64,000 nucleotides of DNA from Pyxidicoccus parkwaysis (GTDB lineage Bacteria > Myxococcota > Myxococcia > Myxococcales > Myxococcaceae): positions 9,848,001 through 9,912,000 of the forward strand of contig NZ_CP071090.1 in the NCBI RefSeq assembly GCF_017301735.1, written 5' to 3'. The notes under the pieces were generated by a model, which saw only the letters and a program-made list of their open reading frames with translations, was not told the DNA's origin and made no database searches. Below, piece by piece: positions 56,886-64,000 of this stretch; the first letter of the stretch is position 1, and the number at the start of each line of letters is the position of its first letter. The position numbers and the translations under genes are program-made.

Positions 56886-57959
56886 TCAGTCGAACTCGAG
56901 CGCGCGCTGGAAGTCGGCGGGGTTCGACGCCGCGCCCTGCGCAATCTCCAGGGTGATGATGCCCTCGCGGTACAGCTGCGTGAGGTGCTGGTCGAAGGAC
57001 TGCATGCCGAACATGTCGCGGCCCTTCTCGATGACGTCCTTCAGCTCGTTGGCGCGGTCCTCGCGGATGTACTGCTCCACGGACTTGGTCTGCGTCATGA
57101 TTTCCAGCGCCACCGTGCGGCCCTTGCCCGTGGCGCGCGGCAGCAGGCGCTGGGAGATGGTGGCCTTGAGGCAGTCCGCCAGGCGCATGCGCACCATGAC
57201 CTGCTCCTCCGCGGGGAACACGGACACCAGGCGGTTGATGGTGCGCGACGCGTCCGTCGTGTGCACCGTGGACAGCACCAGGTGGCCCGTCTCCGAGGCC
57301 TTGAGCGCGATGTCGATGGTCTCCGTGTCGCGCATCTCGCCCACCAGAATCACGTCCGGGTCCTGCCGCAGCGCCGAGCGCAATGCCTTGGCGAAGCTCT
57401 CCGTGTCCGGGCCAATCTCTCGCTGGGAGATGGAGGACTTGATGTTCTTGTAGACGAACTCGATGGGGTCCTCGATGGTGAGGATGTGCAGGCTCTCCGT
57501 GCGATTGATGTGGTCAATCATCGAGGCGAGCGTGGAGCTCTTCCCCGAGCCCGTCGCCCCCGTCACCAGCACCAGCCCGCGGTCATTGCTCGCAATCTTC
57601 TTCAAGACCTGCGGCAGCCCCAGCGTGTCGATGTTGGGAATCTCGTCGGGGATGATGCGCAGGATGCACGCCAGCGAGCCGCGCTGCCGGTAGATATTCA
57701 CGCGGAAGCGCGCCACGCCCTGCACGCTGTACGACGCGTCGAACTCCTGCAGCGAGTCAATCTGCGCCTTCACGAGCTGGTCGCTGATGACGTGCATCGC
57801 CACCTGCTTCGTCTGGTCCGGAACCAGCTTGTCCATCTTCAGCGGCCGGAGCACGCCATTGACCCGGTAGATGGGAGGGTCCCCCGGTCGGAAGTGGATG
57901 TCCGAGGCGCCGTTCTGCACGCCCACCGAGAGAAGCTTGTTCAACGTTGTCTGGTCCAC
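56886..57959 (-). CDS. pilT: PilT-like type IV pilus retraction ATPase paralog
   Basis: A 357-residue hexameric ATPase of the PilT class that powers pilus retraction. PAS-like N-domain (about 1-105), then the ATPase: Walker A GATGSGKSS near 132, Asp box IEDPIEFVY, Walker B GEMRD, His box HLVLSTVHTTDA. The C-terminal AIRNLIRE motif of canonical PilT reads as VEQYIRED, so it may be a specialised paralog. The GTG at 57959 with GAGGGG upstream was chosen. No other pil genes adjoin. Two GGGTNACCC palindromes lie upstream. Confidence 0.88.
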   Translation of the reverse strand: MDQTTLNKLLSVGVQNGASDIHFRPGDPPIYRVNGVLRPLKMDKLVPDQTKQVAMHVISDQLVKAQIDSLQEFDASYSVQGVARFRVNIYRQRGSLACILRIIPDEIPNIDTLGLPQVLKKIASNDRGLVLVTGATGSGKSSTLASMIDHINRTESLHILTIEDPIEFVYKNIKSSISQREIGPDTESFAKALRSALRQDPDVILVGEMRDTETIDIALKASETGHLVLSTVHTTDASRTINRLVSVFPAEEQVMVRMRLADCLKATISQRLLPRATGKGRTVALEIMTQTKSVEQYIREDRANELKDVIEKGRDMFGMQSFDQHLTQLYREGIITLEIAQGAASNPADFQRALEFD

Positions 57960-58061
57960 CGAGAAGAACCCCTCGCCACAGCTGAGGCCGGGGATTCTAG
58001 GGGAATGAGCGTGAAGGAACAGGGACAGTGCGCAGGCCCCGAATAGTTGCCACTCGAAGGT

Positions 58062-58093
58062 ATGGGTAACCCCGTACCAGAATGGGTGACCCC
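58062..58093. promoter_or_regulatory. Paired GGGTNACCC palindromes upstream of pilT-like gene
   Basis: ATGGGTAACCCC at 58062-58073 and ATGGGTGACCCC at 58082-58093 are direct repeats with a 20-bp offset, each containing a GGGTNACCC palindrome. They lie about 103-134 bp upstream of the PilT-like start. The two-turn spacing suggests a dimeric regulator binding one helix face. Confidence 0.45.
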
Positions 58094-58157
58094 ACACCCC
58101 CGCGGAAGGCAGCCATGCACTCGGGCGCCCGGCGAGCGTGGCGCCCAGGGCGGAGCG

Positions 58158-59396
58158 TCACTCCACGGTGACCAGGGTGAGCTCCGCGATTTCGGGCGCG
58201 GGCCCCAGACGCAGCGGCGGCCCCCAGTAGCCGGTGCCCCGGTGCGTGTAGACGCGCACCCCGGCGATGGTGGCCAGCCCGCTGATGACAGGCTGCTGGA
58301 GCTTCACGAAGAACATGAAGGGGAACACCTGCCCGCCGTGCGTGTGCCCCGAGAGCTGGAGGTCCACCGGCACGCCCGCATGGGCCACGCTCAGCGCCGT
58401 GCGTGGTTGGTGCGCCAACAACAGGCGGGGCACGCCGTCGGGTGCGCCCGCGAGCGCCACGTCCGGGCGACTGGCATGCGCGGGATGGATGTTGCCCGCG
58501 TTGTAGTCCGTCACGCCGGCCACGGTGAGGCGCGCGCCGTCGCGCTCCACCACGCGGTGCTCGTTCTGCAGGACGGTGAGCCGCAGCCGGGCCACCTCGG
58601 CCGCCCAAGCGGGGCCGCCGTGGTAGTACTCGTGGTTGCCCGTCACGTAGAAGACGCCCAGGGCGGCGCGCAACTCGGCCAGCGGCTTCACCTCGTCGCG
58701 CAGCGACTCCACGTCGCCGTCCACCAAATCCCCCGTCACCGCGACGATGTCTGGCTTCAGCGCGTTGACCTGCTCCACCACGCGCCGCAGCCAGCGCCCG
58801 TCCAGCGTGGGGCCGATGTGGATGTCCGAAATCTGCACCACCTTCAGCCCGTGGAGCCCCGCGCCCAGCCCAGCCACTGGCACCGTCACGCGCTCCACGC
58901 GCGCACGGCCTCGCGCGGTGACGAAGGCGTACACCACCGCCGGCAGCGTCACGGCCAGCACCGCCACCGCCTTGCCCCTCGCGAGCGCCAGCGCGTCGTG
59001 CACCACGCCCGCCCCTTGCAGCACGAGGCTGATGAGGTCCGCGGCCACCACCGCGCTGAGGAAGATGCCGAAGGCGCCCAGCCAGATGAAGGCAATCCAC
59101 TGGAGCGCGCGCGTCACCGGAGTGGGCTCGCGCCGGGACATGAACATGCCCACGGGCAGCGACACGAAGAGCAGCGCCACCAGCACCGGCCCCAGCACGC
59201 TCCACGGCGCGGGCCACTGGGGGTCCACGAAGAGGCGCACGGCGATGTACGCGTGCAGCCCGCCGAACGCGGTGAGAGTGATGCCCAGGGACATCAACCA
59301 CCGCAGCACCACCCCCGCCGGCAGCCGGGGCCTCGATGCACGAGCGTGGCCCTCTGACTGCTCCGCCTGCTCAGCGCTTTCGGACAGCTCCGCCAC
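58158..59396 (-). CDS. Membrane metallophosphoesterase (YkuE/YaeI-like)
   Basis: A 412-residue protein with about four or five N-terminal membrane helices (roughly 30-145) and a C-terminal calcineurin-like phosphoesterase (about 165-410) with the dimetal motifs DIHIGPT, GDLVDG, GNHEYY and GHTHGGQ. YaeI/YkuE relatives cleave lipid pyrophosphates such as UDP-diacylglucosamine or other phosphodiesters at the membrane. The GTG at 59396 follows GGAGG by 8 bases. Divergent from the Coa1-like gene. Confidence 0.85.
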   Translation of the reverse strand: MAELSESAEQAEQSEGHARASRPRLPAGVVLRWLMSLGITLTAFGGLHAYIAVRLFVDPQWPAPWSVLGPVLVALLFVSLPVGMFMSRREPTPVTRALQWIAFIWLGAFGIFLSAVVAADLISLVLQGAGVVHDALALARGKAVAVLAVTLPAVVYAFVTARGRARVERVTVPVAGLGAGLHGLKVVQISDIHIGPTLDGRWLRRVVEQVNALKPDIVAVTGDLVDGDVESLRDEVKPLAELRAALGVFYVTGNHEYYHGGPAWAAEVARLRLTVLQNEHRVVERDGARLTVAGVTDYNAGNIHPAHASRPDVALAGAPDGVPRLLLAHQPRTALSVAHAGVPVDLQLSGHTHGGQVFPFMFFVKLQQPVISGLATIAGVRVYTHRGTGYWGPPLRLGPAPEIAELTLVTVE

Positions 59397-59519
59397 GGAC
59401 CGCACCTCCACCAGGGGTTGACACGAACCGCTCGTGGAGGCGGAACATAACGGCTGCCTCCGTCCCTCGCCCGGCAACCTGCCTGCCTGCTCTTCCGGAT
59501 GACGGTGGTGGGTCCGAGC

Positions 59520-59963
59520 ATGCCCCTCCTTCATCGTGACAGCGCCTGGAAGAGCTGGCTCGTGGCCGCGGGCGTGGTGCTCGGCGGGCTCGGGTGCTTC
59601 GCCGGGGGCGTGGCCTGGGCGCTGCGCACCCTGTACCGGGGCATGGAGCAGGAATTGCGGCGGGACGATGTGCACCGGCTCGCACTGCACGCGGCGGAGG
59701 CGTCACCTCGCGCCACGGAGTTGCTGGGGACTCCGCTGAGCCTGAGCACGCTCACGCTTCGCGCGCACGGCACCACGCCCGAGGCGGGACTCGTGGACTT
59801 CGACATGGACGTCGCGGGCCCGCGCGGACACGGCGTGCTCCAGGTGCAGGTGACCTACACGCCCCGGGTGTGGACGCTGCGCCGGCTGGTCCTCCGTCCG
59901 GAGAGCGGCTCCGACGTGGAGCTTCCCGCCGAAGGCAGCACGCCCGCGCACCCTCCAGACTGA
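59520..59963 (+). CDS. Coa1/Tim21-like membrane protein
   Basis: A 147-residue protein with one N-terminal membrane helix (about 11-34) and an extracytoplasmic domain that resembles the Coa1 family (ATELLGTPLSLSTLTL, then GHGVLQVQVTYTPRVWTLRRLVL), which assists cytochrome oxidase assembly in mitochondria and occurs in bacteria as a small membrane-anchored fold. No cytochrome oxidase gene adjoins. An earlier ATG at 59499 is possible. Confidence 0.65.
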   Translation: MPLLHRDSAWKSWLVAAGVVLGGLGCFAGGVAWALRTLYRGMEQELRRDDVHRLALHAAEASPRATELLGTPLSLSTLTLRAHGTTPEAGLVDFDMDVAGPRGHGVLQVQVTYTPRVWTLRRLVLRPESGSDVELPAEGSTPAHPPD

Positions 59964-60031
59964 GCGCCGCCTCCCTGGTGGAGCCCCGTTGCCTGCGGCT
60001 CCAGGAAACCAGCGCTGGCTACGTTGAAGGC

Positions 60032-60559
60032 ATGAAGACCTCACATCTGCTTCTCCTCGGGCTGCTGACGGGGGCGCCAGCCCTCGCCGACACGCCCACG
60101 CAGTACCTGGACCTGCGCACCCCGGCCGTCGCCCTCACCGCTCGCGTCACGAAGGAAGGACTCAGCAGCCCCGAGCTGCAATTGGGCCTCACGGAGAATG
60201 CGCTGCGCGGCCGGGCCTTCGGGCAACCCATCGACGTCACGCTCAAGGAGGACCACGTCGGTGGCATCTACCGGGGTGGCCCCGTGAATCTGAAGCTGAC
60301 GGAGGAGGGAGACACGCTGCAGGCGAAGGGCTCCTTCGGCGGCCAGATTACGAACTTCAAGGTGAGCCCCGAGAGCATCACCGGCACGGTGGGCCGGTGC
60401 AGCTACCAGCTCAAGGCGGCCGCGGAGAAGGACCGCTACCAGGGCACGCGCTCGTGCGGCTTCGGCATCGAGAACCCGGTGAATCTGTCCATTCCACCGG
60501 CCATCGCGGCCGACGACGCGCGACTCGTGGCGACGCTGTCCATCGTGCTCGCGCAGTAA
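60032..60559 (+). CDS. Exported protein of unknown function
   Basis: A 175-residue protein with a signal peptide (LLLLGLLTGAPALA, cleavage near residue 19) and an all-beta mature part of regular strands (NALRGRAFGQPIDVTLKED; NLKLTEEGDTLQAKGSF) with one cysteine pair (GRCSYQL and TRSCGFG). No family was recognised; a soluble periplasmic beta-barrel or sandwich is likely. The ribosome site is weak. It may be cotranscribed with the Coa1-like gene, 68 bp upstream. Confidence 0.7.
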   Translation: MKTSHLLLLGLLTGAPALADTPTQYLDLRTPAVALTARVTKEGLSSPELQLGLTENALRGRAFGQPIDVTLKEDHVGGIYRGGPVNLKLTEEGDTLQAKGSFGGQITNFKVSPESITGTVGRCSYQLKAAAEKDRYQGTRSCGFGIENPVNLSIPPAIAADDARLVATLSIVLAQ

Positions 60560-60678
60560 CCGGGTTGCAGCGGGCTGCCAGGCGTCACGCGCTCGCGACA
60601 TGTCCCCGTGCGCTCGCGGGTTGAGTCACGCGACGGGGCGGCTATGGTGCGCCGTCCCTTTCACGACGGAGCGTGTCC

Positions 60679-61476
60679 ATGGCGCAGATGCACGAGGTGG
60701 ACTTCCACATCTACGGCGAAGACCTGCAGTTCGTCGAAGTGGAGCTGGACCCTGGAGAGGCGGCGGTGGCCGAGGCCGGCACCCTCATGTACATGGAAGA
60801 CGGCATCGAGATGGAGACCATCTTCGGTGACGGCTCGGAGAAGAAGAGCGGCTTTCTGGGCTCGCTGCTCGGCGCGGGCAAGCGGCTGCTGACGGGTGAA
60901 TCGCTGTTCACCACGGTGTTCCTCAACCGCGCCGGACGCGGCAAGCGCAAGGTGGCCTTCGCCGCGCCCTACCCCGGCAAAATCATCCCGGTGCAGTTGG
61001 GGCAGCTCGGCGGCGAGCTGATTGCGCAGAAGGACAGCTTCCTCGCCGCGGCCAAGGGCGTGTCGCTGGGCATCGCCTTCCAGAAGAAGCTGGGCACCGG
61101 CCTGTTCGGCGGCGAGGGCTTCATCATGCAGCGGCTGCAGGGTGACGGGCTCGCCTTCATCCACGCGGGCGGCACGCTGCACGAGCGCACGCTGGGCCCC
61201 GGTGAGATGCTGCGCGTGGACACCGGCTGCATCGTCGCCTTCACGCCCACGGTGGACTACGACATCCAGATGGTGAGCGGCATCAAGACGGCCTTCTTCG
61301 GCGGCGAGGGCCTCTTCTTCGCCACGCTGCGCGGGCCCGGCAAGGTGTGGCTCCAGTCGCTGCCCTTCAGCCGGCTCGCGGGCCGCATCCTCTCCGCCGC
61401 GGGCCCCGGTGGCTCACGCGACGAGGGCAGCGTGCTCGGCAGCGTCGGCCTCGGCTCGCTGCTGGGTGACGAGTAG
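60679..61476 (+). CDS. AIM24 family protein (TIGR00266-like)
   Basis: A 265-residue cytoplasmic protein with the beta-helix-like AIM24 fold: VEVELDPGEAAVAEAGTLMYME near 15, GSLLGAGKRLLTGESLFTTVF near 58, GEGFIMQRLQGDGLAFIHAGG near 145 and GPGKVWLQSLPFSR near 222. These are the usual conserved blocks. The family has no settled biochemical role in bacteria. GGAG 7 bases before the ATG at 60679 fixes the start over the GTG at 60673. Confidence 0.88.
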   Translation: MAQMHEVDFHIYGEDLQFVEVELDPGEAAVAEAGTLMYMEDGIEMETIFGDGSEKKSGFLGSLLGAGKRLLTGESLFTTVFLNRAGRGKRKVAFAAPYPGKIIPVQLGQLGGELIAQKDSFLAAAKGVSLGIAFQKKLGTGLFGGEGFIMQRLQGDGLAFIHAGGTLHERTLGPGEMLRVDTGCIVAFTPTVDYDIQMVSGIKTAFFGGEGLFFATLRGPGKVWLQSLPFSRLAGRILSAAGPGGSRDEGSVLGSVGLGSLLGDE

Positions 61477-61495
61477 CGGCGTCCGTGCTTCCTCC

Positions 61496-61531
61496 GGGCC
61501 GGTGGCCTCCGCGTCGGGAAGGCACCGGCCC
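61496..61531. terminator. Bidirectional hairpin between AIM24 and the MYXO-CTERM gene
   Basis: GGGCCGGTG (61496-61504) pairs with CACCGGCCC (61523-61531), with further partial pairing inside (CCT with AGG). It lies in the 120-bp gap between convergent gene ends. There is no U-tract. Confidence 0.6.
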
Positions 61532-61596
61532 TCGGGCGGCGTAGGACTTCCGCCGTGCTGCTTCGAGGTCCGGGCCATGCACCGGCCCGGTGTCTC

Positions 61597-63996
61597 CTAC
61601 TGCCTGCGCCGTCTCGCGGCGGCGGCCAGTCCCCACAGCAGGGCCCAGCCTCCGAGCACGCCCGTGGGAGACGCGCCGCACCCGCAGCCCACGTCGAGGT
61701 TCGAGGGGCCTCGCACCTCGAAGCCCGTGGCCTTCGAGCGGGTCTCCGACGCGCCCGTGACGCTCCCGGCCACCAGCGCCGAGACGCTGTGCGTCCCCAC
61801 GGACAGCGCCTGCGCCTCGGGCACCGGGTAGCGGAACGCGCCCGTCGCATCGGAGACCACGGTGGCCACGACCTCGGAGTCCACCTCGATGGACACCGAC
61901 GCACCGGGCGCGGCGGCACCGGCGAACAGCGGCGTGGAGTCCACCACCTCGCCCTCCGCGGGCACCACCATCACCGGCACGTCGTCGAAGACACCCGCGT
62001 CGGGCGTGTTCGTGCCCGCGTCCGTGCCCGCATCCGTCTCACCCGTGCCCGCGTCCAACGTGCCCGTGCCCGCGTCCACCGTGCCCGTGCCCGAGTCCGG
62101 GGCCACCGCCACCACCTCGAAGCGCGTCGCCTGGGAGAACGGACCGCTCTCGCCCGTCTCGGTATGCGAGTGCACGGTGACGAAGTGCGGGCCCGGCGGC
62201 AGCGGCGTCTCGGCCGGCACCTGGTAGCGGAAGCGGCCAAAGGCATCCACGGGGATGGTGATGGTCTCCGGCTGGCCGTCCACCTCGATGCCCACCGTGA
62301 GGCCGTTGGGCGCCACGCCCGCGAACAGCGGCGTTGGGCCAAGGGTCTCACCGTCCTCGGGCACCACGAGGATGGGCGGCACCAGCACCCCCCCGTCCTC
62401 CAGCGTGGCCGCGACGCTGAACGTCGTGGACGAGGGCGGGCTGTAGGCACCGAACGATTCCGCCACCACCGTCACCGTGTGGTCCCCCACGGACAGCGGG
62501 TCCTTCAGGCTGGGGTAGCTCCCGACGAACTGGCCGTCCGCCCCAGCGCCGTACTGAACGAGCTCCACGCCATCGACGTAGACGATGACCCGCAGGCCCG
62601 GGTCCGTCGAGCCCGCGAACTTGGGCCGCGAGGCCACCCCCACCGCGCCATTCGCGGGCGCGCTGATGGTGGGCTTCGCCGGTGCCTGGTAGGCCACGAT
62701 GAGCTGCTGAGAGGCGCCGACGCCGCCCGCTCCCGCGCCGTGCACGGTGCCGTCGAAGTCCGTCGTCCCGGCGGCACCACCCGTCACGGTGATGGGGCAG
62801 GTGCCCAGCGGAGAGCCCTGCACCAGCGCATACCCGCCGCTGCCGCCGCCACCCGGGCCCAGCTGACGGACGGTGTCCGTCACCCGGCCGCCCGAGCCAC
62901 CCAGCGCCTGCACCTCGCCACAGGCCATCTGACTGCCGGAACGCACGATGACGGCCCCCCCGGCGCCTCCACCGCCCGCGCCGTCGCCTCCCGTCGTGGG
63001 GCTCACCGAGGCGCCATTCGCGGTGAACTTGCCGGCGCCCGTCACGGAGGCCGCCCGCACGAGCACGAAGCCGCCGCCCGCCCCACCGCTGGTGCCGACG
63101 CCGTCGTTGCCCTCGCCCGCGCCGCCGCCGCCGCCGAAGAGGGCCTGGTCTATCAGCGAGTACTTCATGTGCGAGCCCCCGAGCCCGCCCGCGGCCCGGC
63201 TGCTGTCCGTGTCGGACGCGGTGCGCCCTCCCGTGCCCCCCACGTTGCCGTGCCCGCCGCCGCCCCCGCCCGCGTTGTGACAGTTTCCGCCGCCCCCGCC
63301 GTTGACCAGGTTTCCGCGCCCGCCGCCCGAGCCGAAGCGGAACACCGCCACGCCCTCACCCTTGGCGGCGCCGCCCGCCGCGGCCGACAGGTCCAGGGCG
63401 GTACACCCGGTGAGGGCAGAGTGGTTGGCGAAGACGCCGCCCTGGAAGCCCATGCCGTCTGCGGAGATGACGCCGTCGTTCACCAGCTTGCTCGTGGACA
63501 GGAACGCGACGATGCCGCCGCTGTTGCCGTCCCACGGCGGCGCGACGATGGAGCCCGTGGCGGACACGTTGACGTCCGTGTACTCGGGCACCGCGACGAC
63601 CTGCGCGCCCGGCACGGAGTAGCTGTACGCCAGCGGCGCGGTGAGCCGCACCGTCCCCGGAGCCGTCACCGACGACACGCGCGCCAGCTCCCAGCGCCCC
63701 ACCACACCCGGCGTCACGGGGGAGGCGCCACCGGAGGCCGTCGTCGAGGAGAAGCCGGCGCTCTGATGGACGAGCACCAGGGACTGGGCCTTGATGGAGC
63801 CGACCAGGTCCACCCGCAGCACCGAGGCCCCCGCGGGCGCGTCGGAGCGCACCGGCGTGGTGTAGTTGATGACGCGGCCCGTCGTGGTGACGTTGAGGGG
63901 CCCGTCCCTGCCCGTCCCCAGGCCGAAGGAGTCCAGCTCCGCCAGCGAAGGCGTTGCCGTAAGGAGTGCGAGCACGAGGAGGGGAGCTGAGCGCAT
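61597..63996 (-). CDS. Glycine-rich surface protein with MYXO-CTERM sorting tail (AgmC-like)
   Basis: A 799-residue secreted protein: signal peptide (about 1-19), a beta-rich region (about 20-200), a Gly-rich segment (about 205-400) with long glycine runs, two or three Ig-like repeats (about 440-530, 530-640, 680-760) opening with PANGAVGVASRPKFAG, PEDGETLGPTPLFAG or PAEGEVVDSTPLFAG, an Asp/Ala/Gly/Thr-rich DAGTGT linker (about 645-670), and a MYXO-CTERM tail (VGCGCGASPTG, hydrophobic stretch, then RRRRQ). The tail predicts processing and surface display by the myxosortase pathway. Architecture resembles proteins annotated AgmC in Myxococcus; that identity is tentative. Confidence 0.85.
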   Translation of the reverse strand: MRSAPLLVLALLTATPSLAELDSFGLGTGRDGPLNVTTTGRVINYTTPVRSDAPAGASVLRVDLVGSIKAQSLVLVHQSAGFSSTTASGGASPVTPGVVGRWELARVSSVTAPGTVRLTAPLAYSYSVPGAQVVAVPEYTDVNVSATGSIVAPPWDGNSGGIVAFLSTSKLVNDGVISADGMGFQGGVFANHSALTGCTALDLSAAAGGAAKGEGVAVFRFGSGGGRGNLVNGGGGGNCHNAGGGGGGHGNVGGTGGRTASDTDSSRAAGGLGGSHMKYSLIDQALFGGGGGAGEGNDGVGTSGGAGGGFVLVRAASVTGAGKFTANGASVSPTTGGDGAGGGGAGGAVIVRSGSQMACGEVQALGGSGGRVTDTVRQLGPGGGGSGGYALVQGSPLGTCPITVTGGAAGTTDFDGTVHGAGAGGVGASQQLIVAYQAPAKPTISAPANGAVGVASRPKFAGSTDPGLRVIVYVDGVELVQYGAGADGQFVGSYPSLKDPLSVGDHTVTVVAESFGAYSPPSSTTFSVAATLEDGGVLVPPILVVPEDGETLGPTPLFAGVAPNGLTVGIEVDGQPETITIPVDAFGRFRYQVPAETPLPPGPHFVTVHSHTETGESGPFSQATRFEVVAVAPDSGTGTVDAGTGTLDAGTGETDAGTDAGTNTPDAGVFDDVPVMVVPAEGEVVDSTPLFAGAAAPGASVSIEVDSEVVATVVSDATGAFRYPVPEAQALSVGTHSVSALVAGSVTGASETRSKATGFEVRGPSNLDVGCGCGASPTGVLGGWALLWGLAAAARRRRQ

Positions 63997-64000
63997 GCGG

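Noticed and set aside
58028..58060. Possible sigma-54 promoter (TGGCA near GGGGC on the minus strand)
   Set aside because: The GG-N10-GC spacing fails at the -12 element, which reads GG instead of GC.
61980..62100. Short repeated GTGCCCGCGTCC units
   Set aside because: They encode the Asp-Ala-Gly-Thr linker of the MYXO-CTERM protein and are protein low complexity rather than a DNA element.
61555..63990. 811-codon open frame on the plus strand
   Set aside because: Mirror of the MYXO-CTERM gene; the real frame has a signal peptide, Ig-like repeats and a sorting tail.

Overview
The window is a GC-rich chromosomal segment from a myxobacterium, most likely of the suborder Cystobacterineae (Myxococcus, Corallococcus or Pyxidicoccus relatives). 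The assignment rests on a MYXO-CTERM sorting tail on the 799-residue protein at the right edge, an accessory chemosensory cluster, a PilT-type motor ATPase, many cysteine-rich or Gly/Thr-rich lipoproteins, several multi-PAS or LytS-type kinases, and the strong G/C third-position bias. No integrase, transposase, prophage, CRISPR array or rRNA was seen. One tRNA gene, AT-rich and odd for this genome, lies at 28260-28333.

Layout. 1-3.7 kb: two Gly/Thr-rich low-complexity surface proteins flank a MOSC-domain gene, then an NAD-type malic enzyme. 3.8-9.1 kb: a 70-residue Pro/Gly-rich ORF, an unrecognised 423-residue protein, glycogen debranching enzyme GlgX, a zinc-ribbon protein and a SAM methyltransferase. 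9.5-14.5 kb: a compact chemosensory operon cheA-mcp-cheW-cheR with no response regulator or CheB. 14.6-18 kb: a TetR regulator divergent from a glutathione-S-transferase-like gene, then a membrane-anchored trypsin-fold protein lacking the catalytic triad. 18-19.7 kb: cysteine-rich exported proteins, including a 54-residue secreted peptide. 19.9-23.7 kb: tandem DUF4140/DUF4139 proteins, the first with an inserted carboxypeptidase-regulatory-like domain. 23.7-26.7 kb: a TetR regulator with a perfect palindromic operator, a secreted alpha/beta-hydrolase, a subclass B1 metallo-beta-lactamase and a small membrane protein.

26.9-36 kb: a coiled-coil lipoprotein, the odd tRNA, an SPFH protein, a secreted unknown, a long acyl-CoA dehydrogenase, and an 1167-residue protein with two complete but different SF1 helicase modules. 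36.2-39.7 kb: an exported protein, a LytS-type kinase/LytTR regulator operon, and an exported LolA-like protein; LytTR-type direct repeats lie ahead of the kinase gene and of the LolA-like gene. 39.8-45.5 kb: a TolC/adaptor/HAE1 RND efflux operon. 45.6-48.1 kb: two tandem cysteine-rich lipoproteins. 48.2-54.6 kb: an LOR/SDH-domain protein, a multi-PAS kinase, a dual-specificity phosphatase, a LysM/cysteine-peptidase-like protein, and a LysR regulator divergent from a YiaA/B-like membrane protein across a clear LysR box. 54.6-64 kb: an ATP-grasp protein, a DUF4157 metallopeptidase-like protein paired with a degenerate receiver, a PilT paralog, a membrane metallophosphoesterase, a Coa1-like protein, an exported unknown, an AIM24-family protein and the MYXO-CTERM surface protein.

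Themes are envelope and surface proteins, sensing (Che, LytS/LytTR, PAS kinase) and detoxification (RND pump, GST, beta-lactamase, hydrolase). Many convergent gene ends share long GC-rich hairpins without U-tracts, which appear to be the usual terminators here. All functions are inferred from sequence motifs; no searches were run.
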